A stretch of 64,000 nucleotides of DNA from JAKFDI01 sp044508835 (GCA_044508835.1 JBIQHD010000013.1:1-64000), one strand, 5' to 3'; positions 1 through 8,788 are shown, counted from the stretch's first letter. Notes: generated by a model from the sequence alone, not told the origin. Program-made: numbers and translations.

Positions 1-97
1 ACCCGCCTGGCGATTGACCAAGTCGGCGTCAAGGTGGGGAGGCTGGACGCTCACCTACTAGGCAACAGGAAGGCAACTCGAGAGTTTGGCAACGCCC

Positions 98-135
98 GGT
101 GCGCTTTGTTGCCTTACTGGTGCGTTTTGTTGTCC
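98..135. repeat. Two 21-bp direct repeat units
   Basis: Two copies of a GGTGCGYTTTGTTGYC unit begin at 98 and 119, a 21-bp period with two substitutions. They sit in the low-GC left edge and are most simply read as transposon-end repeats. Their purpose is not established by the sequence. Confidence 0.5.
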
Positions 136-251
136 AGGAAGACAACTCGGCGCTCTCACTGACGGAATTCAAGAAAGCCGTGATGCGATCCCGGGGTCTC
201 GTCACGCATTCCTTGAATTCGAACCAGATCCGGCGAGACCACGGGAAATCC

Positions 252-339
252 AACTCGTCCACTTTTTCCCGCGGCGATTCAAAGTTGTCCACTTTTTACC
301 GGCGCGATCTGAACTCGTCCACTTTTTCCCGCGGCGATT
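252..339. repeat. Three tandem 30-bp repeats (IS21-like end repeats)
   Basis: Three units begin at 252, 282 and 312, exactly 30 bp apart. Each contains GTCCACTTTTT followed by a GC-rich half (CCCGCGGCGATT in units 1 and 3, ACCGGCGCGATC in unit 2). Units 1 and 3 are identical over 28 bp. Regularly spaced copies of a transposase-binding motif at one end are a hallmark of IS21-type elements. The assignment rests on this pattern alone. Confidence 0.55.
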
Positions 340-415
340 TGAAGTCGTCAAGTCGTCAAGTCGTTGGGCCGCGCCTCAGCGTCAACTGGCTAAGCAGTGG
401 GAGGTACGCGAGTGA

Positions 416-550
416 ATGACGCGGTTGAAAAAGTGCGTCAACGAGTTGCAGATCGAGAATGCGTCGCTAAGGCGTGAGCGTGATGCGCAGAATTTTCGCG
501 AGCGCCAGCGAGCAGCCACTGATCGATTGAAGCTCTCGCCGAAGCCTTGA
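416..550 (+). CDS. Small coiled-coil reading frame, possible transposase fragment
   Basis: A 44-residue frame, beginning MTRLKKCVNELQIENASL and rich in charged and heptad-spaced leucine/isoleucine residues, so a short coiled coil is likely. GGGAGG lies at 399-404, 11 bases before the ATG, a slightly long but usable ribosome-binding spacing. The start overlaps the stop codons of two upstream non-coding frames. Leucine-zipper-like pieces of this kind occur in OrfA-type transposase subunits, and the position directly after the 30-bp repeats fits, but the product is too short to assign. It may not be expressed. Confidence 0.2.
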   Translation: MTRLKKCVNELQIENASLRRERDAQNFRERQRAATDRLKLSPKP

Positions 551-969
551 CGCATTGCGAGGGCGGTTCGTCCGGTCGTGAGAACACGAGCCGGTATGGC
601 CGCCGGCGTACCGCGGCCTGGCGTGCGGCGCGGTAGCGGCGTGAAGCAAGGCCATTGTCGGCCGCTGGTAGGGTCGACGTGAGCTGCGCGATGCCACATT
701 CCGTGGCGGCCAGCGACGACCGCGGGAACTCGCACGCCCCGCCTGAGGAGCAGCGAGCGCGGGAGATGCACGGCGCCCGTATCGCCGGTGGCCCTGCTTC
801 CCAGGACGTGGCCACCGAACGGTTCTCGTCGACGGTCGCAGATCCGGAAGTTGCCCGAACTCGAACTACTCGCGACCGCCGCCCTACCTGAAGGGAGCGG
901 CCATCACCGTTGGCACACTAGTGGCACAGTTGCACCGGTAAAAGTGAGGAAAATGCGGGAGCCCGGAGG

Positions 970-1000
970 AAAAAAGAAGCCGCCCAGTAGGGCGGCTTCT
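970..1000 (-). terminator. Intrinsic terminator of tRNA-Thr
   Basis: An 11-bp perfect stem (arms 975-985 and 990-1000) with a four-base loop. On the minus strand it is followed by a run of six T (970-975 read in reverse, shared with the stem base). It lies 12 bases beyond the encoded CCA of the minus-strand tRNA, exactly where a tRNA terminator is expected. Confidence 0.9.
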
Positions 1001-1012
1001 AGAGGGAGGGTC

Positions 1013-1088
1013 TGGTGCCGGAGACCGGATTCGAACTGGTGACCTTCGCATTACGAATGCGCTGCTCTACCAACTGAGCTACACCGGC
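1013..1088 (-). tRNA. tRNA-Thr (anticodon CGT)
   Basis: Read on the minus strand this 76-base sequence folds into a cloverleaf: acceptor arm GCCGGTG pairing with the 3' strand before an encoded CCA, D-arm AGCTCAGTTGGTAGAGC, anticodon arm with loop carrying CGT, and T-arm with GTTCGAATC. The anticodon CGT reads ACG threonine codons, and the anticodon arm matches the known bacterial tRNA-Thr(CGT) pattern. A strong terminator follows at 970-1000. Confidence 0.97.
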
Positions 1089-1135
1089 GTGAAGCCCGCG
1101 ATTATAGCCAAGCGGCGCCGCGGTTCAGTGGCGGC

Positions 1136-1807
1136 TCAGGCGTAGGTGATCCACTTCGCGTCATCGGGTGCGTCGAGGTGGGGCAGGGTGTTGTAGGTCA
1201 GCAGCATGTGCCGCTTGGGCGTGAAGGTGAACTCGGTCACCGAGCTGTTGCGGATGCGCAGGTTCAGCTCGATCGTCGCCTCGGGCGACATGCCCAGCAC
1301 CTGGCCCACCGCGGTGGAGATGGGCCCGCCGCTGGAGACCACCAGCACGTTCTGCTCGAAGTGGTGCTCGCGCACGTGGTCGAGCACGCCGTTCACGCCG
1401 GCGACGAACTCGGCGTAGCTCGGCATGCCCTGCGGCGCGCTGCGCCCGTCCATCCAGCGGCCGAGGCCGTCGCGCAGCAGGCGGAAGTGGTGGCGCACCA
1501 TCTCGGCCGAGGTGGGCTTGGCGAGCGGCTCGGTGTGGAAGGCGCTGATGACGGCGTGGCTGTCGTATTCGTTCAGCCCCGGCCGGGCGAGGGGCTTCGG
1601 GTCCCAGCCCAAGCCCTCGGCGATGCCGGCGAGCGATTCTTCCTGCCGGCGCAGGGTGCCGACGATGGCCGCGTCGAAGCGCACGCCCTTGCCGCGGAAG
1701 TATTCGCCCAGGCGCACGCACTGGCGCCGGCCGAGGTCGCTGAGCTTGTCGTAGTCGTCGGCGCCGAACGAGGCCTGGCCGTGGCGCACGAGGTAGAGGG
1801 TTCCCAT
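1136..1807 (-). CDS. Histidine phosphatase family protein (phosphoglycerate-mutase-like fold)
   Basis: A 223-residue protein opening with LVRHG at residues 6-10, the RHG motif whose histidine becomes phosphorylated in the histidine phosphatase superfamily. The second conserved region (SSGGP, around residue 160) supplies the later part of the pocket, though the usual second catalytic histidine context GHG is replaced by SSGG here, so the exact substrate and even full activity are uncertain. No signal peptide, so cytoplasmic. It is the last gene of a minus-strand run with fbp (25 bp upstream) and pepN. A sugar-phosphate or cofactor phosphatase role beside fbp is plausible but not demonstrable. 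The start is fixed by the RHG position. Confidence 0.8.
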   Translation of the reverse strand: MGTLYLVRHGQASFGADDYDKLSDLGRRQCVRLGEYFRGKGVRFDAAIVGTLRRQEESLAGIAEGLGWDPKPLARPGLNEYDSHAVISAFHTEPLAKPTSAEMVRHHFRLLRDGLGRWMDGRSAPQGMPSYAEFVAGVNGVLDHVREHHFEQNVLVVSSGGPISTAVGQVLGMSPEATIELNLRIRNSSVTEFTFTPKRHMLLTYNTLPHLDAPDDAKWITYA

Positions 1808-1832
1808 GGGAGTCGTCCGCTGCTGTGCGCCG

Positions 1833-2846
1833 TCACTCGGCGGGCTCGAGGTGGTAGCGCGTCACGCGCTCGACCTCGTTCTTCGAGCCGAGGACCACGC
1901 TCACGCGCTGGTGCAGCTTGCCCGGCACGATGTCGAGGATGCGCTCGCGGCCGTTGGTGGCCGCGCCGCCGGCCTGCTCGACGAGGAAGCCCATCGGGTT
2001 GGCCTCGTACATCAGGCGCAGCTTGCCGGGCTTCTCGGGCTCGCGCTTGTCCCAGGGGTACATGAAGATGCCGCCGCGCGTGAGGATGCGGTGCACGTCG
2101 GCCACCATGCTGGCGATCCAGCGCATGTTGAAGTCCTTGCCGCGCGGGCCGTCCTTGCCGGCCAGGCATTCGTCGATGTAGCGCTTCACCGGTTCGTCCC
2201 AGTGCCGCATGTTGCTCATGTTGATGGCGAATTCCTTCGTGTCCTCGGGAATGCGCACGTTCTCTTCGGTCAGCGTCCACGAGCCCTGCTCGCGGTCGAG
2301 GGTGAACATGGCCACCCCGTCGCCCACCGTCAGCACCAGCACGGTCTGCGGGCCGTAGACGCAGTAGCCGGCGGCCACCTGCTGGGCGCCGGGCTGCAGG
2401 AAGTCGCGCTCGCTCACGCCTTCGTGATCGGCGGGCTTCTTGAGCACCGAGAAGATGGTGCCGATGCTCACGTTGACGTCGATGTTGGACGAGCCGTCCA
2501 GCGGGTCGTACATCAGCAGGTACTCGCCCTGCGGATAGCGGTTGGGCACGATGTGGATGCTGTCCATCTCCTCGCTGGCCAGCGCGGCCAGGTGGCCGCC
2601 CCATTCGTTGGCCTCGATCAGCACCTCGTTGGAGATGATGTCGAGCTTCTTCTGCACCTCGCCCTGCACGTTCTCGGTCTGGGCGCTGCCCAGCACGCCG
2701 CCGAGCGCGCCCTTGTTGACGCTGATGCTGATGCGCTTGCAGGCGCGGGCCACCACCTCGATCAGCAGCCGCAGCTGGCCGGGGATGTGGCCGTGCTGGC
2801 GCTGCTGCTCGACGAGGTACTGCGTGAGGCTGACCATCTTCTTCAT
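1833..2846 (-). CDS. fbp: Fructose-1,6-bisphosphatase class 1
   Basis: A 337-residue cytoplasmic enzyme that hydrolyses fructose 1,6-bisphosphate to fructose 6-phosphate, the gluconeogenic (and, in autotrophs, Calvin-cycle) step. The metal-binding signature YDPLDGSSNIDVN is present at about residues 110-124, with the companion acidic region further upstream and the KLRLMYEANPM substrate-binding stretch near residue 280. Length and full alignment-like similarity to class 1 enzymes leave little doubt. It is transcribed with the downstream phosphatase gene and probably with pepN upstream (about 110 bp gap). No Calvin-cycle genes are in the window, so a gluconeogenic role is the safe reading. Confidence 0.96.
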   Translation of the reverse strand: MKKMVSLTQYLVEQQRQHGHIPGQLRLLIEVVARACKRISISVNKGALGGVLGSAQTENVQGEVQKKLDIISNEVLIEANEWGGHLAALASEEMDSIHIVPNRYPQGEYLLMYDPLDGSSNIDVNVSIGTIFSVLKKPADHEGVSERDFLQPGAQQVAAGYCVYGPQTVLVLTVGDGVAMFTLDREQGSWTLTEENVRIPEDTKEFAINMSNMRHWDEPVKRYIDECLAGKDGPRGKDFNMRWIASMVADVHRILTRGGIFMYPWDKREPEKPGKLRLMYEANPMGFLVEQAGGAATNGRERILDIVPGKLHQRVSVVLGSKNEVERVTRYHLEPAE

Positions 2847-2958
2847 GAGTGCCCCCCGTCCGTCGAGTACGCCGGCCGCCCCCCCGAGGGGGTGCGGGCC
2901 GGCTTGGGGCGGCCCGGCGCTCGGCCCGCCGTTGAAGTGATCGAAATCGACAAGGTAT

Positions 2959-5637
2959 TCATTGACCGGACTCCAGGGCGCGGGTGACGATCTCGCGCAC
3001 GTCGTTGGACAGATCGAACTTCGCCGACACGCGGGTCAGGGCCTCGCGCGCGGCGCTGCGGTAGGGCTCGGCCAGGCGCGCCCAGCGGTCCATCACGCGG
3101 GCGAGGCGGGCGGCGAGCTGCGGGTTGATGGCGTCGAGCTCGAGCACGCGGTCGGCCCAGAACACGTAGCCCGCGGCGTCGGCGCGGTGGAAGGCCGCCG
3201 GGTTGCCCATGCACAGCGCGGCCACGAGGCTGCGCGCGCGGTTGGGGTTCTTCATGCTGAAGTCGGGGTGCGACATCAGCGCCTTCACGCGGGCGAACAC
3301 GCGGCCCTCGTGCTCCGGCGCGGTGGCCTGGAAGCTGAACCACTTGTCGACCACCAGCGCCTCGCCGCGGAACATGGCGTGGAAGCGCGCCAGCGCCTCG
3401 TCGGCCAGCGGCGAATGGCAGCCGATGAGCGCGAGCAGCGCGCCCTGGCGGTCGGTCATGTTGCCGGCGTCCTTGAAGCGCTGGTAGGCGCGGCCGGGCC
3501 ACACGGCGTCGCCGCGCGCCGCCGCATCCAGGCACAGCATGGCGAGCGCCAGGTTGGCGAGCGCCCGGCGCCCGGCCGAGACCGGGTCGGGCGAGTAGCT
3601 GCCGGTGGCCTGGTGGGCCTCGAAGGCGGCTTCCCACTCGGGGCGCAGCGCCTGCGCGAGCTGGCGCTTCATCGCCTCGCGCGCGGCGTGGATGCGCTGC
3701 GGGTCGACCACGTCCATCTGCTCGGCGATGTAGACCTCGCTCGGCAGCGTGAGCGCGAGCTCCTTGAACGCGGCGTCGAGCCCGGGATGGGTGAGCACGC
3801 TGCGCATGGCGTCGACGAAGGGCGCGTCCAGCAGCAGCTCGCCGCCGTCGCGCAGGCTGGCGAGCAGGCGCTCGAGCGCGAGGCGCTGGCCGGCCTCCCA
3901 GCGGTTGAAGGCGTCGGCGTCGTGCTGCAGCAGCGTGAGCAGCTGCGCGTCGCCCAGGCCGTCGGCCAGCGTCACCGGCGCCGAGAAGCCGCGCAGCAGC
4001 GAGGGCACCGGCTCGGCGTCGACGTTGACGAAGGTGTAGAAGTTGCGCGCCTCCGACAGCACCAGCACGCGCTCGGTGCCCACGGCCGCGCTCTCGCCTT
4101 CGAGCTGCAGCGGCAGGGCGCGGCCGTCGGCGCCGACGAGGCCCATGGCCACCGGGATGACGCAGGGCTGCTTGCCGGGCTGCGTGGGCGAGGGCGCCGA
4201 GCTCTGCTCCAGCGACAGCGTGTAGCTGCGCGTCGGCGCGTCGTAGCGACCGCGCGCGGTGACGCGCGGCGTGCCGGCCTGGCCGTACCAGCGCTTGAAC
4301 TCGGCCAGGTGGCGGGCGAGGGCGCTGTCGGGGTTGGCGTCCGCGATCGCCTGCGCGAAGTCGTCGCAGGTGACGGCCTGGCCGTCGTGGCGCTGGAAGT
4401 ACAGCGTGATGCCGCGGGCGAAGCCCTCGCGGCCGACCAGCGTCTGCATCATGCGCACGACTTCGGCGCCCTTGTCGTAGACGGTGGCGGTGTAGAAGTT
4501 GTTGATCTCGACGTAGCTGTCGGGGCGCACCGGGTGCGCCATCGGCCCGGCGTCCTCCGGGAACTGGTTCTGGCGCAGCACGCGCACGTCGTCGATGCGC
4601 TTGGCCGCGCGCGCCGAGGGCGTGCCGGCCATGTCCATGCTGAACTCCTGGTCGCGGAAGACGGTGAGGCCTTCCTTCAGGCTCAGCTGGAACCAGTCGC
4701 GGCAGGTGATGCGGTTGCCCGTCCAGTTGTGGAAGTACTCGTGGCCGACCACGCTCTCGATGCCGGCGTAGTCGGCGTCGGTGGCGGTGGCGGGGTTGGC
4801 CAGGACGTACTTCGTGTTGAAGATGTTCAGGCCCTTGTTCTCCATCGCGCCCATGTTGAAGTCGCCCACGGCGACGATCATGAAGCGCTCCAGGTCGAGC
4901 GCGAGGCCGAAGCGGGCCTCGTCCCACACCACGCTCGCCACGAGCGAGTTCATCGCGTGCTCGGTCTTGTCGAGGTCGCCGCGGCGCACGTAGACCTGCA
5001 GCAGGTGGTCGCGGCCCGAGCGCGTGCGCACCCGCTGCTCGCGCGCCACCAGGTCGGCCGCCACCAGCGCGAACAGGTAGCTGGGCTTGGGGAAGGGGTC
5101 GTGCCACTTGGCGTAGTGGCGGTGGTTGTCGAGCTCGCCCTGCTCGAGCAGGTTGCCGTTGGACAGCAGCACCGGGTACTTCGCCCTGTCGGCGCGCATC
5201 GTCACGGTGTAGACGGCCATCACGTCGGGCCGGTCGAGGAAGAAGGTGATGCGCCGGAAGCCCTCGGCCTCGCACTGGGTGAAGAAGCCGCCGCTGGAGG
5301 TGTACAGGCCCGAGAGCTGGGTGTTCTTCTCGGGCGCGCAGGTGTTGCGGATCTCCAGCGTGAAGCTGCCCTCGGGCAGGTTGTCGATGACCAGCAGCCC
5401 GTCCTCGTGGCGGAACGACACCGGCTCGCCGTTGGCCTGCACTCGCAGCAGGGTCAGGTCCTCGCCGTGCAGCTTGAGCGACTCGGCGGCGACGCCGTCG
5501 TTGCGCTCGATCCGCATGCGGCTCGTCACCAGCGTCTTGGCCGGGTCGAGGTCGAACGTGAGGTCGACGCTGCGGATCCAGAACGGCGGCGCGGCGTAGT
5601 CCTCGCGGCGGGTCAGGGGGGCGGTGCCTTCACGCAT
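2959..5637 (-). CDS. pepN: Aminopeptidase N (M1 family, zinc metalloprotease)
   Basis: An 892-residue cytoplasmic M1 aminopeptidase that removes N-terminal residues from peptides. The exopeptidase motif GAMEN lies near residue 262 and the zinc site HEYFHNW at 299-305, followed by the third ligand glutamate in KEGLTVFRDQEF about 20 residues later, the same spacing as in the E. coli enzyme. The C-terminal superhelical domain is complete. No signal peptide is visible. The gene precedes fbp on the same strand and follows prfB after a short gap. Nothing unusual is seen. Confidence 0.96.
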   Translation of the reverse strand: MREGTAPLTRREDYAAPPFWIRSVDLTFDLDPAKTLVTSRMRIERNDGVAAESLKLHGEDLTLLRVQANGEPVSFRHEDGLLVIDNLPEGSFTLEIRNTCAPEKNTQLSGLYTSSGGFFTQCEAEGFRRITFFLDRPDVMAVYTVTMRADRAKYPVLLSNGNLLEQGELDNHRHYAKWHDPFPKPSYLFALVAADLVAREQRVRTRSGRDHLLQVYVRRGDLDKTEHAMNSLVASVVWDEARFGLALDLERFMIVAVGDFNMGAMENKGLNIFNTKYVLANPATATDADYAGIESVVGHEYFHNWTGNRITCRDWFQLSLKEGLTVFRDQEFSMDMAGTPSARAAKRIDDVRVLRQNQFPEDAGPMAHPVRPDSYVEINNFYTATVYDKGAEVVRMMQTLVGREGFARGITLYFQRHDGQAVTCDDFAQAIADANPDSALARHLAEFKRWYGQAGTPRVTARGRYDAPTRSYTLSLEQSSAPSPTQPGKQPCVIPVAMGLVGADGRALPLQLEGESAAVGTERVLVLSEARNFYTFVNVDAEPVPSLLRGFSAPVTLADGLGDAQLLTLLQHDADAFNRWEAGQRLALERLLASLRDGGELLLDAPFVDAMRSVLTHPGLDAAFKELALTLPSEVYIAEQMDVVDPQRIHAAREAMKRQLAQALRPEWEAAFEAHQATGSYSPDPVSAGRRALANLALAMLCLDAAARGDAVWPGRAYQRFKDAGNMTDRQGALLALIGCHSPLADEALARFHAMFRGEALVVDKWFSFQATAPEHEGRVFARVKALMSHPDFSMKNPNRARSLVAALCMGNPAAFHRADAAGYVFWADRVLELDAINPQLAARLARVMDRWARLAEPYRSAAREALTRVSAKFDLSNDVREIVTRALESGQ

Positions 5638-5686
5638 CGGGGTTCTCCATGTCGTTCCTGGACGGGCGCGCGGTGGCGGACGTCAT

Positions 5687-6791
5687 CTACACGCCCTGCT
5701 TGAGGCTGGCCTCGATGAAGGGATCGAGGTCGCCGTCCAGCACCTTCTGGGTGTTGCTGATCTCGACGTTGGTGCGCAGGTCCTTGATGCGGCTCTGGTC
5801 CAGCACGTAGGAGCGGATCTGGTGGCCCCAGCCGACGTCGGTCTTGCTGTCCTCGAGCTTCTGCTGCTGCTCCATCTGCTTGCGCATCTCGTGCTCGTAC
5901 AGGCGCGAGCGCAGCATCTGCCAGGCCTCGTCGCGGTTGCGGTGCTGCGAGCGGTCGTTCTGGCACTGCACGACGATGCCGGTCGGGATGTGCGTGAGCC
6001 GCACCGCCGAGTCGGTCTTGTTGATGTGCTGGCCGCCCGCGCCGCTGGCGCGGAAGGTGTCGGTGCGCACGTCGGCCGGGTTGATGTCGATCTCGATCGA
6101 GTCGTCGACCTCGGGGTAGACGAAGAGGCTGGCGAAGCTGGTGTGCCGCCCGCCCGACGAATCGAACGGGCTCTTGCGCACCAGGCGGTGCACGCCGGTC
6201 TCGGTGCGCAGCAGGCCGAAGGCGTACTCGCCCTCGACCTTGAGCGTGGCGCTGCGGATGCCGGCCACGTCGCCCTCGGTCTCTTCCAGCACCTCGGCCT
6301 TGAAGCCCTTGCGCTCGCAGTACTTGAGGTACTGGCGCAGCAGCATCTGCGCCCAGTCGCAGGCCTCGGTGCCGCCGGCGCCGGCCTGGATGTCGATGAA
6401 GCAGTTGGAGGGATCGGCCGGGTTGTTGAACATCCGGCGGAACTCGAGCTGGGCGACGATCTCCTCGAGCTTGGCCGCCTCGGCCTCGATGGCCACCAGC
6501 GACTCGACGTCGCCCTCTTCCTTGGCCATGTCGTAGAGCTCGGCGTTGTCGGCCAGGTTGCTCGTCAGGTGGTCGATGGTCTCGACCACGGTGTCCAGGC
6601 TGCGCTTCTCGCGCCCGAGCTCCTGGGCGCGCTTGGGCTCGTTCCAGACGTTGGGGTTCTCGAGGGCGGCGTTGACCTCGTTCAGCCGCAGTGCTTTGCG
6701 GTCGTAGTCAAAGATACCCCCGTAGCGCCGCGGTGCGGGCGCTCAGGTCGGCGATGCCGTTGCCGATGGCGTTGATGCGTTCGATGTCCAT
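5687..6791 (-). CDS. prfB: Peptide chain release factor 2, with programmed +1 frameshift
   Basis: Release factor 2 recognises UAA and UGA and triggers peptide release. The gene is in two frames: codons 1-27 (6791-6711, starting MDIERINAIGNG) end at an in-frame TGA (6710-6708). Skipping one base and continuing from 6709 reads DYDRKALRLNEVNAA and runs to 5687, giving 367 residues, the normal family length. The anticodon-like tripeptide SPF lies in RKSPFDSSGG and the catalytic GGQ in GAGGQHINKTDSAV. The frameshift signal is described separately. An annotation that starts at the internal ATG at 6589 would lose 67 residues. The upstream neighbour is an exported unknown protein. Confidence 0.97.
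6707..6722 (-). promoter_or_regulatory. prfB autoregulatory +1 frameshift site
   Basis: On the minus strand the sequence is CGGGGGTATCTTTGAC. The five-G stretch acts as an internal Shine-Dalgarno-like element three bases before the slippery CTT, followed by the UGA stop in a poor C context. It differs from the classical E. coli site only in the first base. In this known mechanism low RF2 lets the ribosome slip +1 and make more RF2. Confidence 0.95.
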
Positions 6792-6871
6792 GGTGTCTTC
6801 GGGAGCGGCGGGGGAAACAGGCATTTTCGCATGCACCCCCGCGGCCTGCAGGGCATCGGGCCGCGCCGCCG

Positions 6872-8629
6872 CTACCGGCTGCGGGGAATGAGCAGCCAGC
6901 CGCCGGCCTGGCGCACGAAGCGCGCCTGCGTCATCTCGCCGTTGCGCGTCAGCGCCGCCAGGGCGGGCGGCATGTTGACGTTGCCCGACATGCCGGCGAC
7001 GTAGTCGCACCGGTAGCCGGGTTCGCCCTGGGCCTTCTCGCAGGCGATCTTCTGGAAGCGGCTGACCTTGAACTGCGGCGCGCCGACGTTCTGGCCGTCC
7101 CGGGTCACGCCGACGGCGATGCCGAACTGCAGGCACTGCATCGCCAGCACCGGGTCGCCGGCGCCGTCGCGGTAGGCGCGGTTGTTGCAGCGCTTCGCCA
7201 CGTCCTGCATTTCCTCGTTGATGGCCTGCAGCCGGGCGTTGAAGGCGTCGTACATGTCGGACTCGCTGGGCTCGCCGGGCGCCGTGGGGGCCGGGGCGGC
7301 CGCCGAGCCGCCACCGCCACCGCCGCCGAGGATGCCGCGCTTGTGCAGCGCGTCGCGCTGCTCGGCCACGCGGGCCGTCAGGGCGGCGTGGCGCCGGTCG
7401 CTCTCGAGCGGCACGTAGCGGTCGAGCAGCGCCTGCAGCTGCGCCTCGCTGCGCGTGGCCTGGATCTGGCGCGACAGCTCGGGCATCGCCGCGTCGAGCA
7501 CTGGCGCCCGGCGCTGCTCGAAGTGCGCGAGGATGGCGCGCAGCTCGGGCGCCGCGCCGGTGAGGCGGGCGTCGTAGCGGCGCAGGTGCTCGGCGTGCCA
7601 TTGCACGCCGCGCTCCAGGCCGGCCGGGCCGGCGCCGAGCGCGTCGATGCGGGCCTGCTCCTCGGCCACGAGCGCCTGGGCGAGTGCCGTCCGGCGCGCC
7701 TTCACTTCGGGCGGCACGGCGGCGTGGGCGCTGGCGCCGGCGGCGTAGGCGTCGCGCTGCATCTCGGTCTGCAGCGCGGCCAGCGTCGCCAGCCCCTCGT
7801 AGCCCTGGGCGCCGGCGGCCGCCTGGCGCAGGCGCCGGTCGTACAGCGGCTGCAGCGCGCGCCGGTAGGTGCCCTCGAAGGCCTGGCGGTAGGCCGCGCG
7901 GGCGTCGGCGTCGAGGAAGCCTTCGAGCTCGGCGCGGTCGGCGGCCAGCTCGCGCAGGCGCCGGGCGCCCGCGTCGTCGGCGCCCAGGCCCTGCAAGGCC
8001 TTCAGCGCCGCGTCGACGCGCGCGTGCGCCGCCCGGATCGCCACCACGCCCTGCACGTAGCGCGGGTGGTAGCGCGCGTCGAAGGCGCGGAAGAACAGCA
8101 TGTTGTCGGCGATGGCCTGCCCGCGCGCGTTGCGCGGCGAGGGGCAGTTGTTGCCGGCGCGCTGCAGGCCTTGCCGATCGCCCGCCGGGACCTCGTCGAA
8201 GCGGGCGCCGAAGGCCGGCGCGAAGCGTGCATCCTGCAGCAGCCAGGATTCGTAGGGCACCTGCAGCGCGGCCGACGCGGCGCCCGCGGCGCGCCCGCCT
8301 TCGAAGCGGCGCGCCAGCACGGCGGGCGGGATGCCGCGCGTCTGGGTCTCGGAGAGCCAGGCGGCGATGCGCTCGCAGCCCTGCGTGCGGGCGGCGCGGT
8401 CGGCCTGCGCGGCGCCGCGCGGGTCGGGCCGTGCCGCCCGGTCGGCCTCGCGCTGCGCCCGCTGCTCGGCCCGGCGCAACTCGGCCGCGAGGCGCCGGGC
8501 CTCGCTGGCCGCGCGCCGTTCCTCGGCCGTGGCCGCCCGGGCGGGCGCCATCGCCGAGAACGCCATCGAGAGCGCCAGCACGCCAAGGACGCCCATCCAG
8601 GCGCGCGATCGTCGGCCTTCTGCCTTCAT
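6872..8629 (-). CDS. Exported protein of unknown function, helical with cysteine-containing C-terminal domain
   Basis: A 585-residue protein I do not recognise. Residues 1-32 form a signal peptide ending APARA-A. Residues about 33-430 are alanine/arginine-rich, strongly helical and contain several probable coiled-coil stretches. A run of seven glycines and an Ala/Pro linker (about residues 432-450) separates this from a compact C-terminal domain with the motifs AKRCNNRAYRDG, KIACEKAQGEPGYRCDYV and FVRQAGGWLLI. Six cysteines in total would suit disulfides in the periplasm. No lipobox or later membrane segment is visible. It lies upstream of prfB on the same strand but probably has its own promoter. 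A role in the envelope is only an inference from export. Confidence 0.75.
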   Translation of the reverse strand: MKAEGRRSRAWMGVLGVLALSMAFSAMAPARAATAEERRAASEARRLAAELRRAEQRAQREADRAARPDPRGAAQADRAARTQGCERIAAWLSETQTRGIPPAVLARRFEGGRAAGAASAALQVPYESWLLQDARFAPAFGARFDEVPAGDRQGLQRAGNNCPSPRNARGQAIADNMLFFRAFDARYHPRYVQGVVAIRAAHARVDAALKALQGLGADDAGARRLRELAADRAELEGFLDADARAAYRQAFEGTYRRALQPLYDRRLRQAAAGAQGYEGLATLAALQTEMQRDAYAAGASAHAAVPPEVKARRTALAQALVAEEQARIDALGAGPAGLERGVQWHAEHLRRYDARLTGAAPELRAILAHFEQRRAPVLDAAMPELSRQIQATRSEAQLQALLDRYVPLESDRRHAALTARVAEQRDALHKRGILGGGGGGGSAAAPAPTAPGEPSESDMYDAFNARLQAINEEMQDVAKRCNNRAYRDGAGDPVLAMQCLQFGIAVGVTRDGQNVGAPQFKVSRFQKIACEKAQGEPGYRCDYVAGMSGNVNMPPALAALTRNGEMTQARFVRQAGGWLLIPRSR

Positions 8630-8737
8630 GTCGATGTCTCCCTCGGTGTTCGCGGGCTGTCGCCCTGGTGGAAGCCCGGTGCGGCGGGCGGCCGGCCGAC
8701 TGTACGTCGGTAGCGCGCCGGACGTATCGAGACGTAT

Positions 8738-8788
8738 CCGGCGCGAGCCCCGGGCCGCAGACGTCGCGCCGCCCGGGGCTCGCGCCGG
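8738..8788. repeat. Long perfect hairpin in divergent intergenic region
   Basis: Arms 8738-8755 and 8771-8788 are perfectly complementary over 18 bp around a 15-base loop. It sits between the divergent genes starting at 8629 (minus) and 8915 (plus). No T-run follows on either strand, so it is not a classical intrinsic terminator. It could be a transcript-stabilising structure or a protein-binding palindrome. Confidence 0.6.

Larger units (their letters stand above)
1..1012. mobile_element. Gene-poor, probably decayed mobile-element scar beside tRNA-Thr
   Basis: No convincing full-length gene is seen in this first kilobase. It is visibly less GC-rich than the rest of the window and holds two sets of short tandem repeats (98-135 and 252-339) of the kind found at transposon ends, an imperfect inverted repeat around 168-228 with GAATTC in each arm, and one small coiled-coil reading frame (416-550). 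It lies directly beyond the 3' end of a tRNA gene, a frequent integration site. The 30-bp repeats suggest an IS21-type end, but no transposase core (DDE) was recognised. From 551 to 969 I see nothing further that I can name. Calling it a mobile-element remnant is an inference. Confidence 0.3.

Noticed and set aside
655..891. Possible gene between the left repeats and tRNA-Thr
   Set aside because: Biased composition, no ribosome-binding site, no known motif, and competing frames on the other strand of equal length.
2962..5703. A 913-codon plus-strand frame opposite pepN
   Set aside because: Low-complexity shadow of pepN; no start signal and no domain.
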